Below are positions 54,116-62,456 of a DNA stretch of 64,000 nucleotides, one piece after another. The stretch's first letter is position 1. Each line of letters opens with the position of its first letter. Position numbers and translations under genes: made by a program. Origin of the DNA: Pedobacter steynii (lineage in GTDB: Bacteria; Bacteroidota; Bacteroidia; Sphingobacteriales; Sphingobacteriaceae); the NCBI RefSeq assembly GCF_900103665.1, contig NZ_FNGY01000001.1, positions 124,001-188,000 on the forward strand, read 5' to 3'. Below the pieces are notes generated by a model. That model ran no database searches and was not told the DNA's origin. It saw only the letters and a program-made list of their open reading frames with translations.

Positions 54116-57022
54116 ATGAAAAGAACCCATTTTTACTTGTCTTGTCTGCTTTGCCTGAATGTGAGCGGTCTTTCTGCACAAACCATCAATCCGGATAGCG
54201 CCGGACAAGCGTTAAAAGATCTGTCGGCTTTGAAAATCAAGGTCTTAAAGGAGTTTTCTTCTTCTCGGAAACCGGTGGAGGGGATTCAAAGGATGTTGCA
54301 GCTTGGGATGTGGAAAGAAGCTACCCGGGCGATTGCTGCACATCAGAAACCTTCAGCAAATTACAAACTGCTATCGGCAGATTATCTGATCCTCAGCAAC
54401 GAGTTGAAAAAAGCGGAAGTGCTGGTGAATGAAGTACATAAAGCGCAACCTAAGAACGAAAAGGCAATCCTTTTAAAAGCATTTTTGGAAATCCAGGCCT
54501 GGCGATTGCCACAGGCGGCAAGCTTATGTGAGCAGGCTTTGAAAAGTCAGCCTTCGGAGAAATTATGGCTGATGCTGGGGAGAACGAGGTTATTGCAAAA
54601 GAATTATAAAGAAGCGATGGAAATCGCGAAAAAAGTAATGGCTGATCATCCTAAAAGTGCAGGTGCCTATTTATTGGAGGCCGATGTATATTTCTGGGAT
54701 CAGCAACCTGATCTTGCGGTGGCTCCACTAAAAAAATCACTGGAAATCGACCCTTACAATGCGGACGCCCGCTTTAGCTATGGCTATGCGATCTGGAGAA
54801 GGGTAGATGCAAGGCAATTGAATGCCATGGCCGCCCAATGGGAACTGGCACTGGCCATCAATCCCCTGCATTTTCAAACACATTGGCATTGGGGCAATGG
54901 ACATACCAACCTGACCTATGCGGATTATGCGGAAAAAGACGATGATATCGTAAGGAAAGCATTGGAAAAAGCAGATGATCAGGTACGTCAAAATCAGGTA
55001 AAGGAAGCAATTGAAACCACCAGGATGGTAGGGAAACAATATCCGGGTTCGGTATTGCCATTGATGCACCGGGCTTCGATCTATTATATTGCTTTTGATA
55101 TGGACCGTAAAGTGAGGCTGGATTCTGCAGAGTCGATTTTCAGACGCATTCTGGCCATGAAAAAACACTATGGACCTGCTCATAATGGCTTATCCGCAGT
55201 GATCAAGTCTAAACGGATTCCATACCTCTCGGTCTATGATTCGATTTCTAATCAATTGAGTGCGACAAAGATTACGGATATGACGAATTTTCAAAAGGTA
55301 TTTCCTGATGTGAATTATTATCCCGGAGAAACGGTAAAAGCGATGGCCTGGAACCAGTTGTTTACCGCTGTGGTCTATTTTCCTTTTCTCTCTAAACAAG
55401 AGAATGCTTTTCGGATTCCACCATTACACAACGACCTGGCCATTACGATGAATTCTCCTTCTTTCCGTTACATGACCACTTTCGACAACCGTCAATGGAT
55501 GGACATCAGAGGGGTAGGAAGTGGTGCCGCGGCCATAGAATACGTGGAACGTGGGGCCTTTCTGGAAAGAAATGTGATTCTCCATGAATATGTCCACCTT
55601 TTTCATGGGCGGGTGCTGACAGATGCAGAAAATAGAAAGATCAGATCGTTGTATTATCAGGCAATGAAAGAAAAAAGGACCCTGGATTATTATTCTCAGA
55701 ACAATGAAAGTGAGTATTTTGCACAAACCTATCCTGCCTATTTTGAACCTGTAAAAGTGCATCCCCTGGATTTTAAATCCATGAATACCACTTCAGACCT
55801 CAAATCTAAAGACCCGGAAATGTATCGGTTTCTGGATGGATTGGTGAAGAAAGAGCGGGCATACCTGGCCGGTGATAAACAGGCAATGGCCAGCAACTGG
55901 TCTGAGGTATACCTGAACCTGAGTACTAAAGTGAAACAACGAAATCCGGCGCTGGCAGCTGCTTATATCGATACTGCATTGGTTTATGATCAGAAATATT
56001 TGCCTGCCTATCTGGATTATGCACAGCTCAGAATAGAACAAAAAGATTTTAAAGACGCAGAGGGATGGATAAAAAAAGCGGAACAGATTAATCCTGAATA
56101 TGCCCCGGTCTATTCTGCTTATGCAGACTTGATTGCGGCTAAGTTTGCTGCAAATGAAATAGCGCAGAAAACAGCGGTTCAGGAACAGGCAATGTATCTT
56201 AAAAAATCCTTCCGGCTGGAAGATGATTACCAGGAACTGGCAAGGGTGAATATGCAGTTGCGTGAAATGTATAAACGAAACGGAATGATTTCGGAAGCAA
56301 TAGCCACTGCTCAGGAATATGGAAAAAACGGAGCAACAGTCTCCACTTACCTGAGAGACAGGAGGGACGACGCATTGGCTTATGCAGCGGTACTCCAGTC
56401 GGGACTCGGCTACAAAGAGCCCGTAATGGTTTTGAGGGAACTGGTGGAACAAAAGCCTCAGAACTTTGAATACCGGAATTTATATGCAGATGCATTGGCG
56501 GTTAACAAACAATATGATGTGGCGATCCAGACGCTGAAAGAGGCACAGCGAATTCTTGCGGCTTCCGGAAATGCGAGGGCAGATTACAACCTCCGGATCT
56601 CCGCATTTTATGCTGCTCAGGGCAATAAACCGGCTGCCGAAGAATACCTTCAGCCTTTTTTAACAGGTAAGACTCCGGTTAGAGACGGGGATAAATTAAG
56701 GTACGTGACCCTACTCGTCCTTACCGGACATCAGCAGGAGGGGGAAGCCGTATTTAAGGAAATCTCTGCCAAGGGAGAACCTTTTTATATGGCCGGTTAT
56801 TTTTATACGAAAGGCAAACTGAATGCTGCCGGCGGACAGCAAGCGGAAGCCATCACTGCCTATGAGCAAGCGGTTTCGCTTAATCCTTATCTGTTTCTGG
56901 CTTATGCTGAACTGATTCCTGCATATGTTACGGGAGGTCAGCAGGCAAAGGCCGATGCATTAAAAACAAAGCTTTCCGGATTAGAGATCAAACCAGGTCC
57001 GGCTTTTGAAACCCCAAATTAA
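54116..57022 (+). CDS. Exported TPR protein with a central HExxH metallopeptidase-like domain
   Basis: 968 aa with a signal peptide (FYLSCLLCLNVSGLSAQ). TPR units fill about residues 45-260 (AILLKAFLEIQAWRLPQAAS; YKEAMEIAKKVMADHPKSAG) and 595-960. Between them a domain contains HEYVH at 490-494 with a likely third zinc ligand in NESEYFAQTYPAYF (about 530-543), a gluzincin-like layout similar to peptidase MA/ATLF-type domains. The product is probably periplasmic or surface-linked and may process proteins or scaffold a complex. Monocistronic and placed before the sigma/anti-sigma pair, on the same strand; no direct link is shown. Confidence 0.8.
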   Translation: MKRTHFYLSCLLCLNVSGLSAQTINPDSAGQALKDLSALKIKVLKEFSSSRKPVEGIQRMLQLGMWKEATRAIAAHQKPSANYKLLSADYLILSNELKKAEVLVNEVHKAQPKNEKAILLKAFLEIQAWRLPQAASLCEQALKSQPSEKLWLMLGRTRLLQKNYKEAMEIAKKVMADHPKSAGAYLLEADVYFWDQQPDLAVAPLKKSLEIDPYNADARFSYGYAIWRRVDARQLNAMAAQWELALAINPLHFQTHWHWGNGHTNLTYADYAEKDDDIVRKALEKADDQVRQNQVKEAIETTRMVGKQYPGSVLPLMHRASIYYIAFDMDRKVRLDSAESIFRRILAMKKHYGPAHNGLSAVIKSKRIPYLSVYDSISNQLSATKITDMTNFQKVFPDVNYYPGETVKAMAWNQLFTAVVYFPFLSKQENAFRIPPLHNDLAITMNSPSFRYMTTFDNRQWMDIRGVGSGAAAIEYVERGAFLERNVILHEYVHLFHGRVLTDAENRKIRSLYYQAMKEKRTLDYYSQNNESEYFAQTYPAYFEPVKVHPLDFKSMNTTSDLKSKDPEMYRFLDGLVKKERAYLAGDKQAMASNWSEVYLNLSTKVKQRNPALAAAYIDTALVYDQKYLPAYLDYAQLRIEQKDFKDAEGWIKKAEQINPEYAPVYSAYADLIAAKFAANEIAQKTAVQEQAMYLKKSFRLEDDYQELARVNMQLREMYKRNGMISEAIATAQEYGKNGATVSTYLRDRRDDALAYAAVLQSGLGYKEPVMVLRELVEQKPQNFEYRNLYADALAVNKQYDVAIQTLKEAQRILAASGNARADYNLRISAFYAAQGNKPAAEEYLQPFLTGKTPVRDGDKLRYVTLLVLTGHQQEGEAVFKEISAKGEPFYMAGYFYTKGKLNAAGGQQAEAITAYEQAVSLNPYLFLAYAELIPAYVTGGQQAKADALKTKLSGLEIKPGPAFETPN

Positions 57023-57175
57023 TGAGTGTAGAATAAAGGAAGATAGTAGGCGCCGATTCTAGTCGGCCGGGGGGATATGTACATTGATTTTAGTATCAGT
57101 ACTTCGATTTAGCATTGGTGTTTCCCATTTCCAGAACTTAACATCTTGTTTACATTGGTTCTCTACTTTTGGGGT

Positions 57176-57742
57176 ATGCTTCAAGGTAGTGGAAATAATG
57201 AGGAACTTGTCCGGCAGTTAAAACTGGGCAATGAGGTAGCTTATGACCTTTTATATGAGCAATATTGGAAAAAACTCTATATCCATGTCCTGAGCCGGGT
57301 TAAAGATGAGGATGCTGCAAAGGATATTGTTCAGAACGTTTTTATCAGCATCTGGGAGCGAAAAGATAGTCTGGAGATCAATACTTCGTTGGACCAGTTT
57401 TTATTCGGCGCGGTAAAATTAAAGGTGCTCAATTATTTCAGAACAGAGAAGATCGCAGAGCGGGTAATGGAATATACGCTTCAAAAGCTGGAAAGGGCTA
57501 CCGTTTCTATTCATGAAATGTCTGATTATTTAGCGCTGGAGAAGCTGATTGAAATTGAAATAGAAGAACTTCCTGAAAAAATGCGGCGTGCCTACCTGAT
57601 GCGGCACGCCCATTTGTCTACTGCAGAAATCGCAGAGAAGCTGAACCTGGCCGAACAAACAGTGTCCAATCATATTTCTGAAGCGATGCGGAGGCTCCGG
57701 AAAAAGCTGGGAGATAAATTTCCGGAACGTCTGATTAGTTAA
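57176..57742 (+). CDS. ECF RNA polymerase sigma factor (Bacteroidota SusCD-associated)
   Basis: 188 aa from ATG 57176 (a TTG at 57146 extends the frame but adds an unlikely hydrophobic leader). Region 2 is clear (YDLLYEQYWKKLYIHVLSRV, DEDAAKDIVQNVFISIWER) and region 4 carries the HTH (RRAYLMRHAHLSTAEIAEKL, NLAEQTVSNHISEAMRRLRK). It follows the pattern of ECF factors paired with FecR anti-sigma factors that switch on adjacent SusC/D genes when the substrate binds the transducer. Confidence 0.9.
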   Translation: MLQGSGNNEELVRQLKLGNEVAYDLLYEQYWKKLYIHVLSRVKDEDAAKDIVQNVFISIWERKDSLEINTSLDQFLFGAVKLKVLNYFRTEKIAERVMEYTLQKLERATVSIHEMSDYLALEKLIEIEIEELPEKMRRAYLMRHAHLSTAEIAEKLNLAEQTVSNHISEAMRRLRKKLGDKFPERLIS

Positions 57743-57811
57743 CATAAGCTTAACGATTTGTAAAAGTAGTTTCCGGGTCCTGTTGGTACTTATAATAAAG
57801 AAAGCAGCAAC

Positions 57812-58774
57812 TTGGAACCAGATCAGTTTAAAAAAATATTAACGCGTTATGCCGATGGCCTGGCAAATGAGGAGGAAAAGCAACTCATTGCCGCCTGGTA
57901 TGATTCCTATGACCAGGAAAATGAGGCGGCCGTATTTTCTGATTCGCTGGAAGAAGAACTGATCAGGAAAGAAATGCAGCAGGCGATTTTAAATCATAGA
58001 AATCCTCCTGAGATCAGAAAATTCTCCTTCCGGCAATATTATAAATATGCTGCGGTACTGGCCATTGCAATAGCTGCAGTTTTTCTGGGAAAGCCTTTTC
58101 TTAAAAAGCCGGTTAAGCCCAATTCAGAACAAGACTTCAGGGTGATCGAGACCTATGCCGGGGAATATAAAAAGGTGACACTGGAAGATTTAACGGTCAT
58201 TCAGATGAATCCGGGAACCCGTTTAAGGATTCCATTGCAATTTGCTAAACTAAAGGACAGGACGGTCTACATGGATCAGGGGCTTGCTTTTTTTGAAGTG
58301 GCAAAAGATCCGCATCATCCCTTTGTGGTCCATAGCGGACAAATCAAAACGCTGGTGCTGGGCACAAAATTCGCCCTGAGTACCGAAAAAGCTACACTTA
58401 CTGAAGTGAGTGTAAGCGAAGGGAAAGTTCGGGTGAGCAATGGAACTCAGGTTCTGGACGACCTGATACCGGGGAAGAAGCTCCGTTACAATTCAAAAAA
58501 TGAGCAATGGAAGGTCAGTAATTTTGCCATCAGGGAGCACAATGTCTGGTTTCAGAAAGTGATCAATCTGAACCATGCTTCATTTAATGAGCTCGCAAAA
58601 ATCATAGCCATCAATTACGGCGTAAAAATCAGAAGTGGCAATAAGCATACGGCAACTTATGTCTATAACCTGCAAATCAGGTCGACCCGTTCACTAACGG
58701 AAACATTGAAGATCATTTGTTCCGTACACCAGAATAAATATAGGAGGACAGGAAATGAAATAGTGATTTACTAG
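57812..58774 (+). CDS. FecR-type anti-sigma factor
   Basis: 320 aa, TTG start (the N-terminal sigma-binding domain begins here and no earlier ATG is in frame). N-terminal cytoplasmic part (FKKILTRYADGLANEEEKQL), a single TM helix near residues 73-92 (YAAVLAIAIAAVFLGKPF), the periplasmic FecR domain (FFEVAKDPHHPFVVHSGQIK, VLGTKFALST) and a C-terminal DUF4974 domain (LNHASFNELAKIIAINYGVK). It should hold the ECF factor until the STN domain of the SusC protein signals substrate uptake. Confidence 0.9.
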   Translation: MEPDQFKKILTRYADGLANEEEKQLIAAWYDSYDQENEAAVFSDSLEEELIRKEMQQAILNHRNPPEIRKFSFRQYYKYAAVLAIAIAAVFLGKPFLKKPVKPNSEQDFRVIETYAGEYKKVTLEDLTVIQMNPGTRLRIPLQFAKLKDRTVYMDQGLAFFEVAKDPHHPFVVHSGQIKTLVLGTKFALSTEKATLTEVSVSEGKVRVSNGTQVLDDLIPGKKLRYNSKNEQWKVSNFAIREHNVWFQKVINLNHASFNELAKIIAINYGVKIRSGNKHTATYVYNLQIRSTRSLTETLKIICSVHQNKYRRTGNEIVIY

Positions 58775-58785
58775 TCTATAAAAAA

Positions 58786-58806
58786 CCGGATCTGAAGCAG
58801 ATCCGG
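58786..58806 (-). terminator. Hairpin with its U-run on the minus strand, between fecR and susC
   Basis: CCGGATCT (58786-58793), GAAGC, AGATCCGG (58799-58806), preceded by six A. On the minus strand this is a stem followed by TTTTTT, a terminator for antisense transcription. On the plus strand it has no T-run, so sense transcripts should pass. Confidence 0.55.
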
Positions 58807-58892
58807 AGCGATAAATTCAACAGCATAAGCTTGAGACCCTCTGTCTGTTGGATCTTAAAAAGAATCTTATTTATCAATAATGTATCAAATAT

Positions 58893-61800
58893 ATGAAAAA
58901 ACATTTACTGCTATTGCGGAAAATTATGCGTCATACTCTTCTTGTTTACTGCGCTATTATCGCCTGTTCGCAACTGTTATTTGCGGAAAGTTCCAACGGA
59001 CAGGCCTTAGATAAAAGAATCAATATCTCTTTCAAAAGAGAGAACCTGCTGAACGTTATTGAGCAATTGAGGCTGAAAAGCGGAGTCGATTTTGCCTATG
59101 ACCCGGCTTACCTTAGCCTTCGGAAAATCAAAGTTGGGGAGATGGATTTTGATCAGAAAAGAATCTCTTCCATTCTGATGAGCATTTTCCAGGAAACGGA
59201 TATTGTTTTCAGAGAAGAAGTGCCGGGGATGATCACCCTGCTCCGCAATCAGGAGCCAGGTAAGATCAGCGGTAAAATTGTGGACGAAAAAGGAGAACCT
59301 TTGCCTGGAGCAACAATTAAAGTTATAGAGCTGAATGCAGTGGTACAGAGCAATACAAACGGTACTTATAGCATCAGTGCCGCTCCCGGGATTTATACAC
59401 TTGTGGTGAGTTATATTTCTTATGGCAGTGTGACCCAGACTAAAGTAAATGTAAAAGCCGGAGAGATTACCAGCTTAAATGTTTCTTTAACGGCAGAACC
59501 GGGTACCCTAAATGAAGTGATGGTGGTTGGATATGGTACTCAGAAAAGAGAAAACCTGACTGGTGCGGTTGATCAGGTGACTTCAAAAATGCTGGAGAAC
59601 CGTGCGGTTCCCAATCTTGCTCAGGGTTTGCAGGGAATGATCCCAAATCTGAACCTTAGCATTGGAGATGGAAAGCCGATCCAGTCGCCGGCCTATAATA
59701 TCAGAGGGACGACTTCCATTGGTCAGGGCGGTAATGCTTTGGTATTGATCGATGGTGTAGAGGGAGATCCTTCAAGAATCAATCCCAATGATATCGCCAG
59801 TGTTACAGTGTTAAAAGATGCGGCTTCTGCTTCGATTTACGGTGCCAGAGGTTCTTTTGGGGTGGTTTTAATCACGACTAAAAGCCCGGCAAAGGAAAGA
59901 ACGTCGATCAGTTATACGATTTCACAGTCGATTAAAAAGCCGACTACAGTTCCTGATTACGTAACCGATGGTTACACCTTTGCCCGTATGTTTAACGAGT
60001 CCTGGTCGGCCTGGAATGACTATTCCCAAACACCTCAGAATATCAATAAAACAGTGAAATTCTCTCCGGCCTATCTGGAAGAATTGAAACGGAGGTCGGA
60101 AGACCCGAGTTTACCGAAGTATGAAGTAAACAGTAACGGAGAATACGTGTATTATGGCAGTACCGACTGGTATGAACAATTGTATAAGGGCCACAATGCC
60201 GCTACAGATCAGAATGTTTCGCTATCCGGTGGAAGCGGAAAGACTGATTTTTACGTCTCAGGAAGGTCTTTTACCCAATCAGGACTGTTCCGTTATAATT
60301 CCGATGACTATCAGTCTTATAATCTTAGGGCCAAGGGGTCGATCGAGTTATATCCCTGGTTAAAGGTATACAACAACGCCGATTACTCTGCGATTAAATA
60401 CCACAACCCGGTTAACGTAGGAGAAGGTGGGGGAATCTGGAGAAATATTGCGGATGAAGGACATAATGTCGCCCCAATGTTTAATCCGGATGGAACCTTA
60501 ACTTATTCTGCTGCCTATGGTGTAGGAGATTTATACTATGGCAAGAATGGAATTGATATGGACAGGAAAGTATTCCGTAATACCACGGGATTCAGCAGTA
60601 ATTTCTTTGACAATAAATTCAGGGTAAAAGGTGACTTTACCATTCAGAATACCAATAACAATGAAAGCAGAAGACGTGTTCCCGTTCCTTATAGCAGAAA
60701 ACCAGGGGTAATTGAATATGTAGGAACCAATTTTAATGACCTGCAACAGCTGTACAGAACGACGCAATACCTGGCTACCAACGTTTATGGAGAATATGAG
60801 CCTAAAATTGGAAAGGATCACTATGTGAAAGTCCTTGCGGGGTATAATTATGAGCAGTCTACTTACAGGAAGCTGGAAACGGTTCGCAATGGTTTAATCT
60901 TTGAAGATGCCCAGGACATCAGCCTTGCACTCGGACAATCCATTACGACAGATGGAGGTTACGATCAATGGGCGATACTAGGCGGTTTTTACCGGTTGAA
61001 CTATGCATTTAAAGACCGCTACCTGGTAGAGATGAACGGGCGTTATGATGGTTCTTCTAAATTTCCATCCAATCAGCGTTATGCTTTCTTTCCTTCAGTT
61101 TCAGCGGGATGGAGATTGAGTAAGGAGCCTTTCTGGAAGGTAAACCCTAACGCCATTACTGATGTAAAGATCAGGGCCTCTTATGGTTCTTTGGGAAATG
61201 GAAACATCGGTTCTTATGCTTTTATGGAGAAATTTAGCATCTCGCAATCGGACAGGGTTTTAAATGGCGTGCGTCCTCAACAGACGAATCAGCCTGGGGT
61301 GATTCCTGATGGTTTGACCTGGGAAACTTCTACCACACAGAATCTTGGATTGGATATCGCTTTTCTGAACAACCGTTTAAACTTTAGCGGAGACGCTTAT
61401 ATCCGTAAAACCACGGATATGTTTACTGTAGGAATGACGTTGCCTGCAGTATTTGGAATAGAAGTTCCAAAGGGAAACTATGCGGATCTGAAGACTAAAG
61501 GATGGGAGGCAACCGTTTCCTGGAATGACAAATTTGAGGCTGGTGGTAAACCGCTCAATTATTCTGTTCGTTTAACGTTGTCAGACTATACGGCAAAAAT
61601 CCTCAAATTCAATAATCCGGAAAGAAGACTGGATAATTATTATGCAGGGCAGGCAGTAGGAGAGATCTGGGGATTTGTAACGGATGGTTATTATACCGCT
61701 GAGAACATTGCCAGTTCCCCTAACCAGGTGTTGTATAAATCTTCCAATACCGGAAAGATCCTTCCTGGTGACATCAGATTTGCTGACCTAAACGGCGACG

Positions 61801-62420
61801 GGGTTATCAATAACGGAGGCAATACGGTAGGAACTCCTGGGGATCGCAAGATCATCGGTAATTCTACCCCACGTTATACCTACGGAATTTCTCTTGGGGC
61901 CGATTGGAGTGGCTTTTTCTTCAGTACTTTTTTCCAGGGTGTAGGAAAGATGGACTGGTATCCGGGAGCTGAAAACGGAACTTTCTGGGGACAATACAAC
62001 CGTCCATATAATAAAGTTCCGAAATCTCAGCTCGGCAATATCTGGTCGCCTGAAAACCCGGATGCTTACTTCCCAAGATACAGAGGTTATATCGCGCAAA
62101 ATGGTTCTGCAACGCTGACACAGGTGCAAACAAAATACCTGCAGAATGCTGCTTATATCAGAATGAAGAACCTGCAGGTGGGTTATAATGTACCACCGGC
62201 CTTCATTAAAAGAATAGGCCTGAGCAATTTGAAAGTCTTCTTTACCGGGGAAAACCTCTGGTCATGGTCGCCTTTGTATAAAATTACCAGAGATCTTGAC
62301 GTGGAAAATATTGGAAAATCAGATCGGGTACTGGAAACAGACCCTACTAAAAGCTCTGGTAATGGCAACAATTATCCGATTCTGAAAAGCTTCAGTTTGG
62401 GTTTATCCGCAACATTTTAA
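58893..62420 (+). CDS. SusC/RagA-family TonB-linked outer-membrane transducer with STN domain
   Basis: 1175 aa. Signal peptide (about 1-38), then an STN domain (about 45-115; SFKRENLLNVIEQLRLKSGV, MSIFQETDIVFREE), a carboxypeptidase-regulatory-like domain (ISGKIVDEKGEPLPGATIKV), the TonB-box/SusC signature LNEVMVVGYGTQKRENLTGA, a plug (VLIDGVEGDPSRINPNDIAS VTVLKDAASASIYGARG read as two pieces) and a C-terminal 22-strand barrel ending in Phe. The STN domain marks it as a signal transducer that acts on the FecR protein upstream. The cargo is unknown; an oligosaccharide or a glycopeptide is likely. Confidence 0.93.
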   Translation: MKKHLLLLRKIMRHTLLVYCAIIACSQLLFAESSNGQALDKRINISFKRENLLNVIEQLRLKSGVDFAYDPAYLSLRKIKVGEMDFDQKRISSILMSIFQETDIVFREEVPGMITLLRNQEPGKISGKIVDEKGEPLPGATIKVIELNAVVQSNTNGTYSISAAPGIYTLVVSYISYGSVTQTKVNVKAGEITSLNVSLTAEPGTLNEVMVVGYGTQKRENLTGAVDQVTSKMLENRAVPNLAQGLQGMIPNLNLSIGDGKPIQSPAYNIRGTTSIGQGGNALVLIDGVEGDPSRINPNDIASVTVLKDAASASIYGARGSFGVVLITTKSPAKERTSISYTISQSIKKPTTVPDYVTDGYTFARMFNESWSAWNDYSQTPQNINKTVKFSPAYLEELKRRSEDPSLPKYEVNSNGEYVYYGSTDWYEQLYKGHNAATDQNVSLSGGSGKTDFYVSGRSFTQSGLFRYNSDDYQSYNLRAKGSIELYPWLKVYNNADYSAIKYHNPVNVGEGGGIWRNIADEGHNVAPMFNPDGTLTYSAAYGVGDLYYGKNGIDMDRKVFRNTTGFSSNFFDNKFRVKGDFTIQNTNNNESRRRVPVPYSRKPGVIEYVGTNFNDLQQLYRTTQYLATNVYGEYEPKIGKDHYVKVLAGYNYEQSTYRKLETVRNGLIFEDAQDISLALGQSITTDGGYDQWAILGGFYRLNYAFKDRYLVEMNGRYDGSSKFPSNQRYAFFPSVSAGWRLSKEPFWKVNPNAITDVKIRASYGSLGNGNIGSYAFMEKFSISQSDRVLNGVRPQQTNQPGVIPDGLTWETSTTQNLGLDIAFLNNRLNFSGDAYIRKTTDMFTVGMTLPAVFGIEVPKGNYADLKTKGWEATVSWNDKFEAGGKPLNYSVRLTLSDYTAKILKFNNPERRLDNYYAGQAVGEIWGFVTDGYYTAENIASSPNQVLYKSSNTGKILPGDIRFADLNGDGVINNGGNTVGTPGDRKIIGNSTPRYTYGISLGADWSGFFFSTFFQGVGKMDWYPGAENGTFWGQYNRPYNKVPKSQLGNIWSPENPDAYFPRYRGYIAQNGSATLTQVQTKYLQNAAYIRMKNLQVGYNVPPAFIKRIGLSNLKVFFTGENLWSWSPLYKITRDLDVENIGKSDRVLETDPTKSSGNGNNYPILKSFSLGLSATF

Positions 62421-62456
62421 TCAGGACAAATGAACAATATTTTTAAAGATATAGAT

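Noticed and set aside
55793..56452. 219-aa minus-strand ORF inside the TPR protein gene
   Set aside because: Phe/Cys/Ile-rich antisense shadow of TPR coding sequence; no recognisable family.
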